A DNA stretch of 64,000 nucleotides from Streptomyces sp. f51 (GTDB lineage Bacteria > Actinomycetota > Actinomycetes > Streptomycetales > Streptomycetaceae): NCBI RefSeq assembly GCF_037940415.1, contig NZ_CP149798.1:5923001-5987000 (forward strand), written 5' to 3'. Positions 51,726 through 58,648 of the stretch are shown piece after piece. Below the pieces are notes generated by a model that did no database searches, had not been told where the DNA came from, and saw only the letters and a list, made by a program, of their open reading frames with translations. Numbering within the stretch: the first letter of the stretch is position 1; the number at the start of each line of letters is the position of its first letter. The position numbers and the translations under genes are program-made.

Positions 51726-52757
51726 TTGCCCGAGCGTCCTGCGGCGATGACCGGCCGGCGACCGGTGGCGATGTTCGCCATGACCGCCGAGAACGTGCCG
51801 CGGATCTTCCCCCCTGACACCCTCGCCCGGCTGCGCGAACTGGTGGACATCGACCTCTCCGCGCTGGCGGGCGACTTCACGGATCCGCGGGTACGGGCCC
51901 GGCTCGCCGACACCGAGATCCTGATCACCGGCTGGGGCTGCCCCGTCCTCGACACCGGCACGCTCGACGCGCTCCCGAGGCTGCGGGCCGTCCTGCACGC
52001 CGCCGGTTCGGTGAAGAGCTTCGCGACACCGGAGGTGTGGGAGCGCGGGATCGTCGTCTGCTCGGCCGCCGCCGCGAACGCGCTGCCCGTCGCCGAGTAC
52101 ACGCTCGCCATGATCCTGCTCGCGGGCAAGAACGTCTTCGCCCACCGGGAACGCCTGCGCGCCGAACGGGCCTTCCCCCACGACGGGACACTCCCCGCCA
52201 CCGGCAACTTCGGCCGCCGGGTCGGCGTCGTGGGCGCCTCCCGCATCGGCCGCCGGCTCATCGAACTCCTCCGGCCCCTCGACCTGGAGGTGGGCCTCAC
52301 CGACCCCTTTGTCGACGAGGCCGCGGCGGACGCCCTCGGTGTTCCCCTGCTGCCGCTGGACAAGCTGCTCTCCGGCAGCGACATCGTCACCCTCCACGCG
52401 CCGCAGACCCCGCAGACCCGGCATCTGATCGGCCGCCGCGAACTGGCCCTGATGCCCGCGGGATCGGTGCTCGTCAACACCGCGCGCGGCTCCCTGGTCG
52501 ACCACGACGCCCTGGTCGAGGCGCTGCGCGCGGGGCGCCTCAGCGCGATCCTCGATGTCACCGACCCCGAGCCGCTCCCCGCCGACTCTCCGCTGTACGA
52601 CCTCCCGAACGCCTTCCTCACCCCGCACCTCGCCGGTTCGCAGGGCAACGAGCTCGCCCGTCTCGGCCTGAGCGTGCTGGCCGAGACGGAACGTCTGCTG
52701 TCGGGGGAGGCGCCCCAGTTCCGGATCGGCCGGGAGGATCTGGAACGGACCGCCTGA
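51726..52757 (+). CDS. D-isomer-specific 2-hydroxyacid dehydrogenase
   Basis: A 343-residue NAD(P)-dependent oxidoreductase. The Rossmann motif reads RRVGVVGASRIGRRLIELLRPLDLEVGLTDP (GxSxIG variant, Ala-Ser for the usual GxG). The catalytic Arg is in VNTARGSLVDHDALVEALRAGRLSAILDVTDPEPLPADSPLY (the Glu is in DPEP) and the His in FLTPHLAGSQGNEL. It fits glyoxylate/hydroxypyruvate reductase-like members. The TTG at 51726 is preferred because GGAAGG is 8 nt upstream; an ATG at 51747 is possible but has no good site. Divergent from aldO, which suggests polyol or sugar-acid catabolism. Confidence 0.88.
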   Translation: MPERPAAMTGRRPVAMFAMTAENVPRIFPPDTLARLRELVDIDLSALAGDFTDPRVRARLADTEILITGWGCPVLDTGTLDALPRLRAVLHAAGSVKSFATPEVWERGIVVCSAAAANALPVAEYTLAMILLAGKNVFAHRERLRAERAFPHDGTLPATGNFGRRVGVVGASRIGRRLIELLRPLDLEVGLTDPFVDEAAADALGVPLLPLDKLLSGSDIVTLHAPQTPQTRHLIGRRELALMPAGSVLVNTARGSLVDHDALVEALRAGRLSAILDVTDPEPLPADSPLYDLPNAFLTPHLAGSQGNELARLGLSVLAETERLLSGEAPQFRIGREDLERTA

Positions 52758-52810
52758 CGGACCGCCTGACCAGCCACGCGGGCGAACCACCGGAAGGACC
52801 GCCCGGGCCG

Positions 52811-53662
52811 TCAGCGACCGGGCTCGGCCAGGAACGCCTCCACCGTCGCCACGAACCCTTCCGGGTCGTCCAGCCACGGAAAGTGTCCGGCCCCGGCCCG
52901 TACGACCAGCTCCGCGTGCGGGAAAAGAGCGGCGACCTCGGCCATCGCCGGGGGCGGGGAGTTCAGATCGACCTCGCCCGCGAGCACCAGGACCGGGGAC
53001 TCCAGGCGGCCCAGTGCCGCCCGGGTGGCGTCCGGGGTGAAGGCGCCGGCCTCGCCGAAGCGGGCCGCGGCCTCGTGGTTCCTGTGCTTGTCCCCCGCGT
53101 CCCGGTGAGCCCGCGCGGCCTCGTCCCAACGGCCGTACCAGAAGGGGGCGATGGCCCGGAACGCCGCGGCGTCCCCGTCGCCGGCGACGATCGCCTCCAG
53201 AGCAGCGAACGCCTCCGGGAACCAGGGCTCGTCCCGGCGCAGCGACGCCGTCGCCCGTCTGGCCCCGCCGCTGACGTCGACGCCGACGGCGAACACGCTC
53301 GGAGTGACCAGCACGAGCCGCCCGACCCGCTCCGGGTGCCGCTGCGCGTACAGGACGGCCGGATTCGTTCCTGCGGAGTGGGCGAGGAGATTCATCCGGT
53401 CGAGACCGAGGTGCTCGCGCAGGGCCTCGACGTCGTCGACGAGCCGGTCACAGCGGTACGAGCCGGGGTCCGCCGGGATCGCGGAGCGGCCGGTCCCCCG
53501 CGGGTCGGCCATGATCAGCCGCCGGTGCGCGGACAGCCCGCCCAGGTCACCGAGGTAGACGCAGTCCTGCATGGGTCCGCCGGGCAGACACACCAGGGGC
53601 GGGCCGTCCCCGAGCGTCTCGAAGGCCAGCTCGGTCCCGTCGTACGCGCTGAAGGCAGGCAT
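52811..53662 (-). CDS. Alpha/beta hydrolase
   Basis: A 283-residue hydrolase of the proline iminopeptidase/haloalkane dehalogenase style. The oxyanion motif is PLVCLPGGPMQDC, the strand after it LIMADPRGTGRS. The nucleophile elbow is NLLAHSAGTNPAVLYAQ with Ser in HSAGT (Gly-x-Ser changed to His-Ser). The late acid is in LVLAGEVDLNSPP and the His in RAGAGHFPWLDDPEGF. The cytoplasmic substrate is unknown. It is divergent from the radical SAM gene across 162 nt. Confidence 0.9.
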   Translation of the reverse strand: MPAFSAYDGTELAFETLGDGPPLVCLPGGPMQDCVYLGDLGGLSAHRRLIMADPRGTGRSAIPADPGSYRCDRLVDDVEALREHLGLDRMNLLAHSAGTNPAVLYAQRHPERVGRLVLVTPSVFAVGVDVSGGARRATASLRRDEPWFPEAFAALEAIVAGDGDAAAFRAIAPFWYGRWDEAARAHRDAGDKHRNHEAAARFGEAGAFTPDATRAALGRLESPVLVLAGEVDLNSPPPAMAEVAALFPHAELVVRAGAGHFPWLDDPEGFVATVEAFLAEPGR

Positions 53663-53824
53663 GGCCACGACTCTCGCAGCGGCGCCCGGGCGGGGCAAAC
53701 GCGATTCCGGGCCGCGGCGGGTCCGCGGCGCACGGGGGACCCGGCACGGCCGATGTCCGGGCGGGGGCATACCGTGAGGAGTCGAACACGACAGACGAAG
53801 CAGGTCGGGAGCGAGGAGAACGGG

Positions 53825-55147
53825 ATGGGCAGCCGCACCGCGCTGGTCGAGGATCTGATGGAGCGGTTCCCGCACGTGCCACGGGAAGCCGTCATCAAGG
53901 AGGACCTGCTCCGCGGGGGCGTGGCCTTCGACGCGTCCGCGCTCAGCGACAACGAGGGCGGCGAGGTCAAACCGAAGTCGTACTTCATCTTCTCCTTCGA
54001 CCACGGCACCCTGCCCGAGCTGGGCGAGGCCGCGCTCCGGCGCCCGCCCGAGGAGATCATCCTCACCGGCGGCCCGTACGACCTGCGGCGCACCGTCGTC
54101 TCCGTGCGGGTCAACCCCGCCTCGCCGTACCGCGTCGCCGCCGACGAGGAGGGCGTCCTCGGGCTGTACCTCGACGGGAAGCGGATCTCCGACGTCGGCG
54201 TGCCGCCGATGCCCGAGTACTACCGGCACAAGCTCTCCAACGGGAAGTCCGTGATGGAGGTGGCCCCGACGATCCAGTGGGGCTACCTGATCTACCTCAC
54301 GGTGTTCCGGGTCTGCCAGTACTTCGGCGCCAAGGAGGAGTGCCAGTACTGCGACATCAACCACAACTGGCGCCAGCACAAGGCGGCGGGCCGTCCCTAC
54401 ACCGGGGTCAAGGACGTCGAGGAGGTCCTGGAGGCCCTGGAGATCATCGACCGGTACGACACCGCGAAGGCGTCGACGGCGTACACCCTCACCGGCGGCG
54501 CGATCACCAAGACGGTCTCCGGCCGTGACGAGGCCGACTTCTACGGCCACTACGCCAAGGCCATCGAGGAGCGGTTCCCCGGACGCTGGATCGGCAAGGT
54601 GGTGGCCCAGGCGCTGCCCCGCGACGACGTCCAGCGGTTCAAGGACTACGGGGTGCAGATCTACCACCCCAACTACGAGGTGTGGGACGAGTATCTGTTC
54701 AAGATGTACTGCCCCGGCAAGGAGCGTTACGTCGGCCGCGACGAGTGGCACAGGCGCATCCTCGACTCGGCCGAGATCTTCGGCGCCCGCAATGTGATCC
54801 CGAACTTCGTCGCGGGCGTGGAGATGGCCGAGCCCTTCGGCTTCACCAGCGTCGACGAGGCGATCGCCTCGACGACCGAGGGCCTGCGGTTCTTCATGTC
54901 GCAGGGCATCACGCCCCGCTTCACCACCTGGTGCCCCGAGCCGACCACCCCGCTGGGCAAGGCCAACCCGAACGGCGCGCCGCTGGAGTACCACATCCGC
55001 CTGCTGGAGGCCTACCGCGCCACGATGGACGACTTCGGGCTCCAGTCGCCGCCCGGATACGGCGAGCCCGGCCCCGGTCGCGCGGTCTTCTCCGTCAGCT
55101 CCTTCATGGACAGCCTGCCCGCGCAGGAGCCCGCCTCCCAGGTGTGA
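53825..55147 (+). CDS. Radical SAM protein with CX8CX2C cluster motif
   Basis: A 440-residue protein. The Fe-S cysteines are C164, C173 and C176 (VCQYFGAKEECQYCDIN), giving C-x8-C-x2-C instead of the canonical C-x3-C-x2-C, with aromatic Tyr before the last Cys as usual. Downstream segments TAYTLTGGAITKTVSG, IGKVVAQALPRDDVQRFKDYGVQIYHPNYEVWDE and NFVAGVEMAEPFGFTSVDEAIASTTEGL fit the TIM-barrel strands (a biotin synthase-like 'TxTGG' and HPNxE). The N-terminal about 160 residues (KPKSYFIFSFDHGTLPELGEAA) are a distinct domain. Reaction unknown. Start at 53825 follows GAGGAGAACGG. Confidence 0.85.
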   Translation: MGSRTALVEDLMERFPHVPREAVIKEDLLRGGVAFDASALSDNEGGEVKPKSYFIFSFDHGTLPELGEAALRRPPEEIILTGGPYDLRRTVVSVRVNPASPYRVAADEEGVLGLYLDGKRISDVGVPPMPEYYRHKLSNGKSVMEVAPTIQWGYLIYLTVFRVCQYFGAKEECQYCDINHNWRQHKAAGRPYTGVKDVEEVLEALEIIDRYDTAKASTAYTLTGGAITKTVSGRDEADFYGHYAKAIEERFPGRWIGKVVAQALPRDDVQRFKDYGVQIYHPNYEVWDEYLFKMYCPGKERYVGRDEWHRRILDSAEIFGARNVIPNFVAGVEMAEPFGFTSVDEAIASTTEGLRFFMSQGITPRFTTWCPEPTTPLGKANPNGAPLEYHIRLLEAYRATMDDFGLQSPPGYGEPGPGRAVFSVSSFMDSLPAQEPASQV

Positions 55148-55200
55148 CCCGCGGCCCCGGCGGGGCATCCGTCGCACGGCCTCGTACCGCCCGCGCCCCC

Positions 55201-55233
55201 ACGGCCCGGACGTCATCGCGACGTCCGGGCCGT
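55201..55233 (+). terminator. Terminator of the radical SAM gene
   Basis: A perfect 13-bp stem (55201-55213 with 55221-55233) with a 7-nt loop, about 54 nt after the stop codon. Confidence 0.7.
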
Positions 55234-55493
55234 ACCCCTGCGGCCTGCCAGGGCGGGGGAGTGCGACCGCCCGGGAGTGGCAGGTCCTGTGAAGGTTGGA
55301 GTGATCGGTTCCCTCCGGGGCCGCGCTGCGTCGACACTCTGGCCACCGGAGCCCCATGGGCCGTCCTGTGATCGCGCGAACGCATGATGTGACTACGCCG
55401 CTTGTCAGTTGTGTCGATCGCGTGAAAGGCTCTGGCCCGTTGTCGAGCCGGACGGACGCCAACTACCCCTGAAATCAGGCGAGTTGTGCGTCG

Positions 55494-55507
55494 TGTGACG
55501 TTGCACA
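55494..55507 (+). promoter_or_regulatory. Candidate Crp-type site upstream of the CBM2 membrane protein
   Basis: TGTGACGTTGCACA is symmetric and fits the GTG-N6-CAC core reported for Streptomyces Crp. It ends 26 nt before the start codon, so binding would probably block initiation or compete with polymerase. Confidence 0.35.
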
Positions 55508-55533
55508 TGGACGCAGTGGATGCAGGAGCCCCC

Positions 55534-57045
55534 ATGCCAGACCTGCCGACCCCCCAGGACGCCGCCGAGGCCGCGCTGTTCTCGGAATGCTGGGACGCCG
55601 TCCTGTCGTACGCCGATCTGTGCACGTCGGGCTCCGCCGCGTCCACCCAACTGGCCACCGAGGCCTTCACCCACGGCATCCACGAGGCGCGCTCGGCCAC
55701 CGGCCGCACGAAGGCCACCGGGCGCAGAAGCCCCCGGCTGCCCCGGATTCCCCTGCTGCTGAACGCGGTTCGGACCACCGCCGCCGCCTGGGAGGCCCAC
55801 GGCCAGGGGCACCGGCTGGACCCGGACCTCAGGCTGTGGCTCAACTCCGAGAAGGCCGCCCGCTATACCGGGCCGCCCCTGCACCGCCCGGTCGCGCTGC
55901 GCGGTCTGAAGGACCTTCAGGAACCCGACGCCGCGCTGCTGTGGCTGGTCGAGGTGGAGGCGCTGCCACTGCCCGCGGTGGCCCGGCGGCTCGGCCTCGA
56001 CCCGGTGGCCGCGGCCGAGGAACTCGGCCAGGTCCGCGCGCTGTTCAGGGACCGGTGCCACCGCAACCACCTCGACACGCCGATGGACGCCGACTGCCGC
56101 AGCTACGCCCGGCTCCTCGACGCGGTCACCCGGTCGCCGGGAGCCGAGACGCCCGAGGACCTCTCGCAGCACCTCGCCCGGTGCGTGGAGTGCGCGGAGG
56201 CCGCGGCCTGTCTGCGGCTGCACGGCGGAGGGCTGCCCGCCGCGCTCGCGGGCGGGGTGATCGGCTGGGGCGGCCTCGCCTATCTGGAACGCAGGCGCCG
56301 CGCCGCCGAGGCCGGACTCGCGGGCGGGCGCACGGACGCCGCCTCGGACACCGGTCTCGCCGAGAACAGGGAGGCCACGCCCCGGATCGGCCGCACCGGC
56401 CTGCTGGTCGCCGCCGTGATCGTCTCCGGCCTCGCCCTCACCGTCTCCCTGATGCCCTTCGGTTCGGGGAACGACGGAGCCGCCTCAGCACGCGGTGACG
56501 CGGCCGACCGCCGGCCGGTGGCCGACCCCGCCGTGTCGTCCCCCGCGGCCACGACCCGGGCGGAGGGCTCGCTCGTGTCGCCGGGACCCGTGGACCCCAG
56601 CGTCGGCACCGGCTCCAAGTCCGACCCCGAACCCCAGGGCACGACCTCGTCCCCGGCCCACGCCACGAGCGCCGCGACCCCGGGATCCAAGGGCTCCGCG
56701 CAACCGTCCGGCACCACGAAGGGGCCCGCCTCCTGCGCGGTGAAGTACGACGTCGTCGACCAGTGGACGGACGGCTTCCAGGCCACCGTCACCGTCACCT
56801 CCGTCAAGGCCCTCGACTCCTGGCAGATCGGCTGGAGCTTCGACGACGGCCAGCGGGTCACCCAGATGTGGGACGGCACCGTCGCCCAGAACGGCTCCCA
56901 CGTGACCGCGACGGCCGAGGAGTACAACAGGTCGGTCGCGGCGGGCGGTTCCTTCGCCGTCGGCTTCCTCGGCAGCCGGCACGACGGCAACGCGTCCCCG
57001 GACACCTTCACCCTCAACGGCGGCCGCTGCACCACGGCTCACTGA
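55534..57045 (+). CDS. Membrane protein joining sigma-like, zinc anti-sigma and cellulose-binding domains
   Basis: A 503-residue protein. Residues 1-200 resemble a degenerate ECF sigma factor: TQLATEAFTHGIHEARSA (region 2-like) and LQEPDAALLWLVEVEALPLPAVARRLGLDPVAAAEELGQVRALFRDR (region 4-like helix-turn-helix). HLARCVEC is the H-x3-C-x2-C signature of zinc anti-sigma domains. One membrane helix spans about 290-309 (LLVAAVIVSGLALTVSLMPF), followed by a Pro/Ser/Thr linker (about 310-400). Residues 401-503 form a CBM2 cellulose-binding domain with C401/C499 as the expected disulfide, DQWTDGF, SWQIGW and QMWDGT. The layout suggests direct sensing of extracellular polysaccharide. ATG at 55534 follows GCAGGAG. 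Confidence 0.85.
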   Translation: MPDLPTPQDAAEAALFSECWDAVLSYADLCTSGSAASTQLATEAFTHGIHEARSATGRTKATGRRSPRLPRIPLLLNAVRTTAAAWEAHGQGHRLDPDLRLWLNSEKAARYTGPPLHRPVALRGLKDLQEPDAALLWLVEVEALPLPAVARRLGLDPVAAAEELGQVRALFRDRCHRNHLDTPMDADCRSYARLLDAVTRSPGAETPEDLSQHLARCVECAEAAACLRLHGGGLPAALAGGVIGWGGLAYLERRRRAAEAGLAGGRTDAASDTGLAENREATPRIGRTGLLVAAVIVSGLALTVSLMPFGSGNDGAASARGDAADRRPVADPAVSSPAATTRAEGSLVSPGPVDPSVGTGSKSDPEPQGTTSSPAHATSAATPGSKGSAQPSGTTKGPASCAVKYDVVDQWTDGFQATVTVTSVKALDSWQIGWSFDDGQRVTQMWDGTVAQNGSHVTATAEEYNRSVAAGGSFAVGFLGSRHDGNASPDTFTLNGGRCTTAH

Positions 57046-57118
57046 CCTGCGCGGACCGGTCCGTCCCGCGCCCCGGCCGTCCGTCCGGCGGCGGGACGAC
57101 CGCCTCGGGGAAAAAACG

Positions 57119-57149
57119 TTGGCGTCCCGCCGTGGCGCGCCGCTAGGCT
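57119..57149 (+). promoter_or_regulatory. Promoter of the 23-aa ORF/rsgA unit
   Basis: TTGGCG (57119-57124), 19-nt spacer, TAGGCT (57144-57149). The predicted transcript starts near 57156, just before the perfect palindrome at 57165. Confidence 0.5.
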
Positions 57150-57164
57150 TCCGCACGTACCGAT

Positions 57165-57182
57165 GGTGGCCGGCCGGCCACC
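57165..57182 (+). promoter_or_regulatory. 18-nt perfect palindrome in the rsgA leader
   Basis: GGTGGCCGGCCGGCCACC would lie near the 5' end of the predicted transcript. It could be a dimeric protein operator or an mRNA 5' hairpin. Confidence 0.5.
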
Positions 57183-57219
57183 GTTGTCGTCGACTGAGCA
57201 GGACCAGGAGGTGTGACCG

Positions 57220-57291
57220 ATGGCTGTCGTTGCGATGGGCGCTGCCCGCATCCAGAAGTTCATCAAGTCCACCTCCGTGGCCGCCGGCTGA
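57220..57291 (+). CDS. 23-aa ORF upstream of rsgA
   Basis: An ATG at 57220 preceded by AGGAGGTGTG, one of the best ribosome sites in the window, opens a 23-codon ORF: MAVVAMGAARIQKFIK followed by STSVAAG and TGA. Codons are strongly G/C-third. The centre (ARIQKFIKS) could form a basic amphipathic helix. It lies 61 nt before rsgA and may be a regulatory upstream ORF or a functional microprotein. No family is recognised. Confidence 0.65.
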   Translation: MAVVAMGAARIQKFIKSTSVAAG

Positions 57292-57333
57292 CCTTCCTCT
57301 TCCTTCGCGCCGCAGTGCGCGTCGCCGGGGCCG

Positions 57334-57346
57334 CCCTTGTGAAGGG
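57334..57346 (+). promoter_or_regulatory. Hairpin sequestering the rsgA ribosome site
   Basis: CCCTT-GTG-AAGGG folds into a 5-bp stem whose 3' arm is the only plausible Shine-Dalgarno for the TTG start of rsgA. With the upstream 23-codon ORF it suggests translation-coupled control. Confidence 0.4.
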
Positions 57347-57352
57347 TCTCCC

Positions 57353-58465
57353 TTGACTTCCTCCGCTTTCCCGACCCCGTCCGCCTCCCTGGGGCTGTCC
57401 CCGCTCGTTCCGTACGGCTGGGACGACGCCTGGGCGGACGAGTTCGCTCCCTACGACGCCCAGGGGCTCGTCGCCGGACGCGTGATCCGTGTGGACCGCG
57501 GCCAGTGCGACGTCGCCACCGCCGACGGCGTCATCCGCGCCGACACGGCCTTCGTGACCCCGCACGACCCGATGCGCGTCGTGTGCACGGGTGACTGGGT
57601 CGCCGTCGAGCCGGCCGGCACCCCGCGTTACGTGAGGGCGTATCTGCCACGCCGTACGGCCTTCGTGCGGTCCACCTCCTCCAAGCGGTCCGAGGGGCAG
57701 ATCCTCGCCGCCAACGTCGACCACGCCGTCGTGGCCGTCTCGCTCGCCGTCGAACTCGACCTGGGCCGCGTCGAACGCTTCCTGGCACTGGCCTGGGAGT
57801 CCGGCGCCCAGCCCGTGGTCGTCCTCAGCAAGGCCGACCTGGTTCCGGAGGCCGCGACCCTCGCGCACCTCGTCCAGGACGTGGAGACGAGCGCGCCCGG
57901 GGTTCCCGTGCTCGCCGTCAGCTCCGCGACCGGGGAGGGGCTCGACGTCCTGGAAGCCGTGCTCGCCGGCGGTACGGCCGTGCTGCTCGGGCAGTCGGGC
58001 GCGGGCAAGTCGACCCTGGCCAACGCGCTGCTGGGCGAGGACGTCATGGACGTCCGGGCGACCCGCGACATGGACGGCAAGGGGCGGCACACCACGACGA
58101 CCCGCAATCTGCTCGCGCTGCCGGGCGGCGGTGTCCTCATCGACACCCCGGGACTGCGCGGAGTCGGACTCTGGGACGCCGAGAGCGGTGTCGGGCAGGT
58201 GTTCTCCGAGATCCAGGAGTTCGCCGCCGACTGCCGTTTCCAGGACTGCGCCCATGTCGCCGAGCCCGGGTGCGCGGTGCTCGCGGCCGTCGACTCCGGC
58301 GAACTGCCGGAGCGGCGGCTGGAGAGCTACCGCAAGCTGCTCCGCGAGAACCAGCGGATCGTCGCCAAGACGGACGCGCGGGTGCGGGCCGAGATCCGCC
58401 GCGACTGGAAGCGCAAGGGGGCGGAGGGCCGCGCCGCCATGGAGGCCAAGCGCGGCCGCTGGTAG
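57353..58465 (+). CDS. rsgA: Ribosome small-subunit-dependent GTPase RsgA
   Basis: A 370-residue circularly permuted GTPase that helps late 30S maturation. An OB-fold N-terminus (LVAGRVIRVDRGQCDVATADGVIRADTAF) precedes the permuted G domain: VVLSKADLV (G4), LLGQSGAGKSTLANALLG (G1), GKGRHTTTTRNLLALPGGGVLIDTPGLRG (G2/G3). The C-terminal zinc site is CRFQDCAHVAEPGC. The start is the TTG at 57353 with GAAGGG 6 nt upstream; no ATG or GTG fits. Expression may be coupled to the preceding 23-codon ORF. A 16-bp terminator follows. Confidence 0.95.
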   Translation: MTSSAFPTPSASLGLSPLVPYGWDDAWADEFAPYDAQGLVAGRVIRVDRGQCDVATADGVIRADTAFVTPHDPMRVVCTGDWVAVEPAGTPRYVRAYLPRRTAFVRSTSSKRSEGQILAANVDHAVVAVSLAVELDLGRVERFLALAWESGAQPVVVLSKADLVPEAATLAHLVQDVETSAPGVPVLAVSSATGEGLDVLEAVLAGGTAVLLGQSGAGKSTLANALLGEDVMDVRATRDMDGKGRHTTTTRNLLALPGGGVLIDTPGLRGVGLWDAESGVGQVFSEIQEFAADCRFQDCAHVAEPGCAVLAAVDSGELPERRLESYRKLLRENQRIVAKTDARVRAEIRRDWKRKGAEGRAAMEAKRGRW

Positions 58466-58534
58466 CCCCGGGCACGGGGTCGCGGACGGGGGCGCACCTT
58501 CGACGCCCGTGTCCCGGCCCGCCGTAGCCCCGCT

Positions 58535-58571
58535 GCGCCCGTACCACCGCGCTGTGCGGTGGTACGGGCGC
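58535..58571 (+). terminator. Terminator of rsgA
   Basis: A perfect 16-bp stem (58535-58550 with 58556-58571) with a 5-nt loop, the longest perfect hairpin I found in the window. It separates rsgA from the Ada-AlkA gene downstream. Confidence 0.75.
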
Positions 58572-58648
58572 GGGGTGTCGTCCCGCTCCCGGATGCCGTG
58601 TCCGATTTCCGCCAGCCCCGGTGGTGCGGGCGGGGCGACACTGGAGGG

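Larger units (their letters stand above)
55148..55533. other. 386-nt intergenic region between the radical SAM and sigma-like/CBM2 genes
   Basis: It contains the radical SAM terminator (55201-55233), a GTG-N6-CAC palindrome near the downstream gene, and no ORF that I can support. TTGTCA at about 55400 could be a -35 element but has no convincing -10. Confidence 0.5.
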
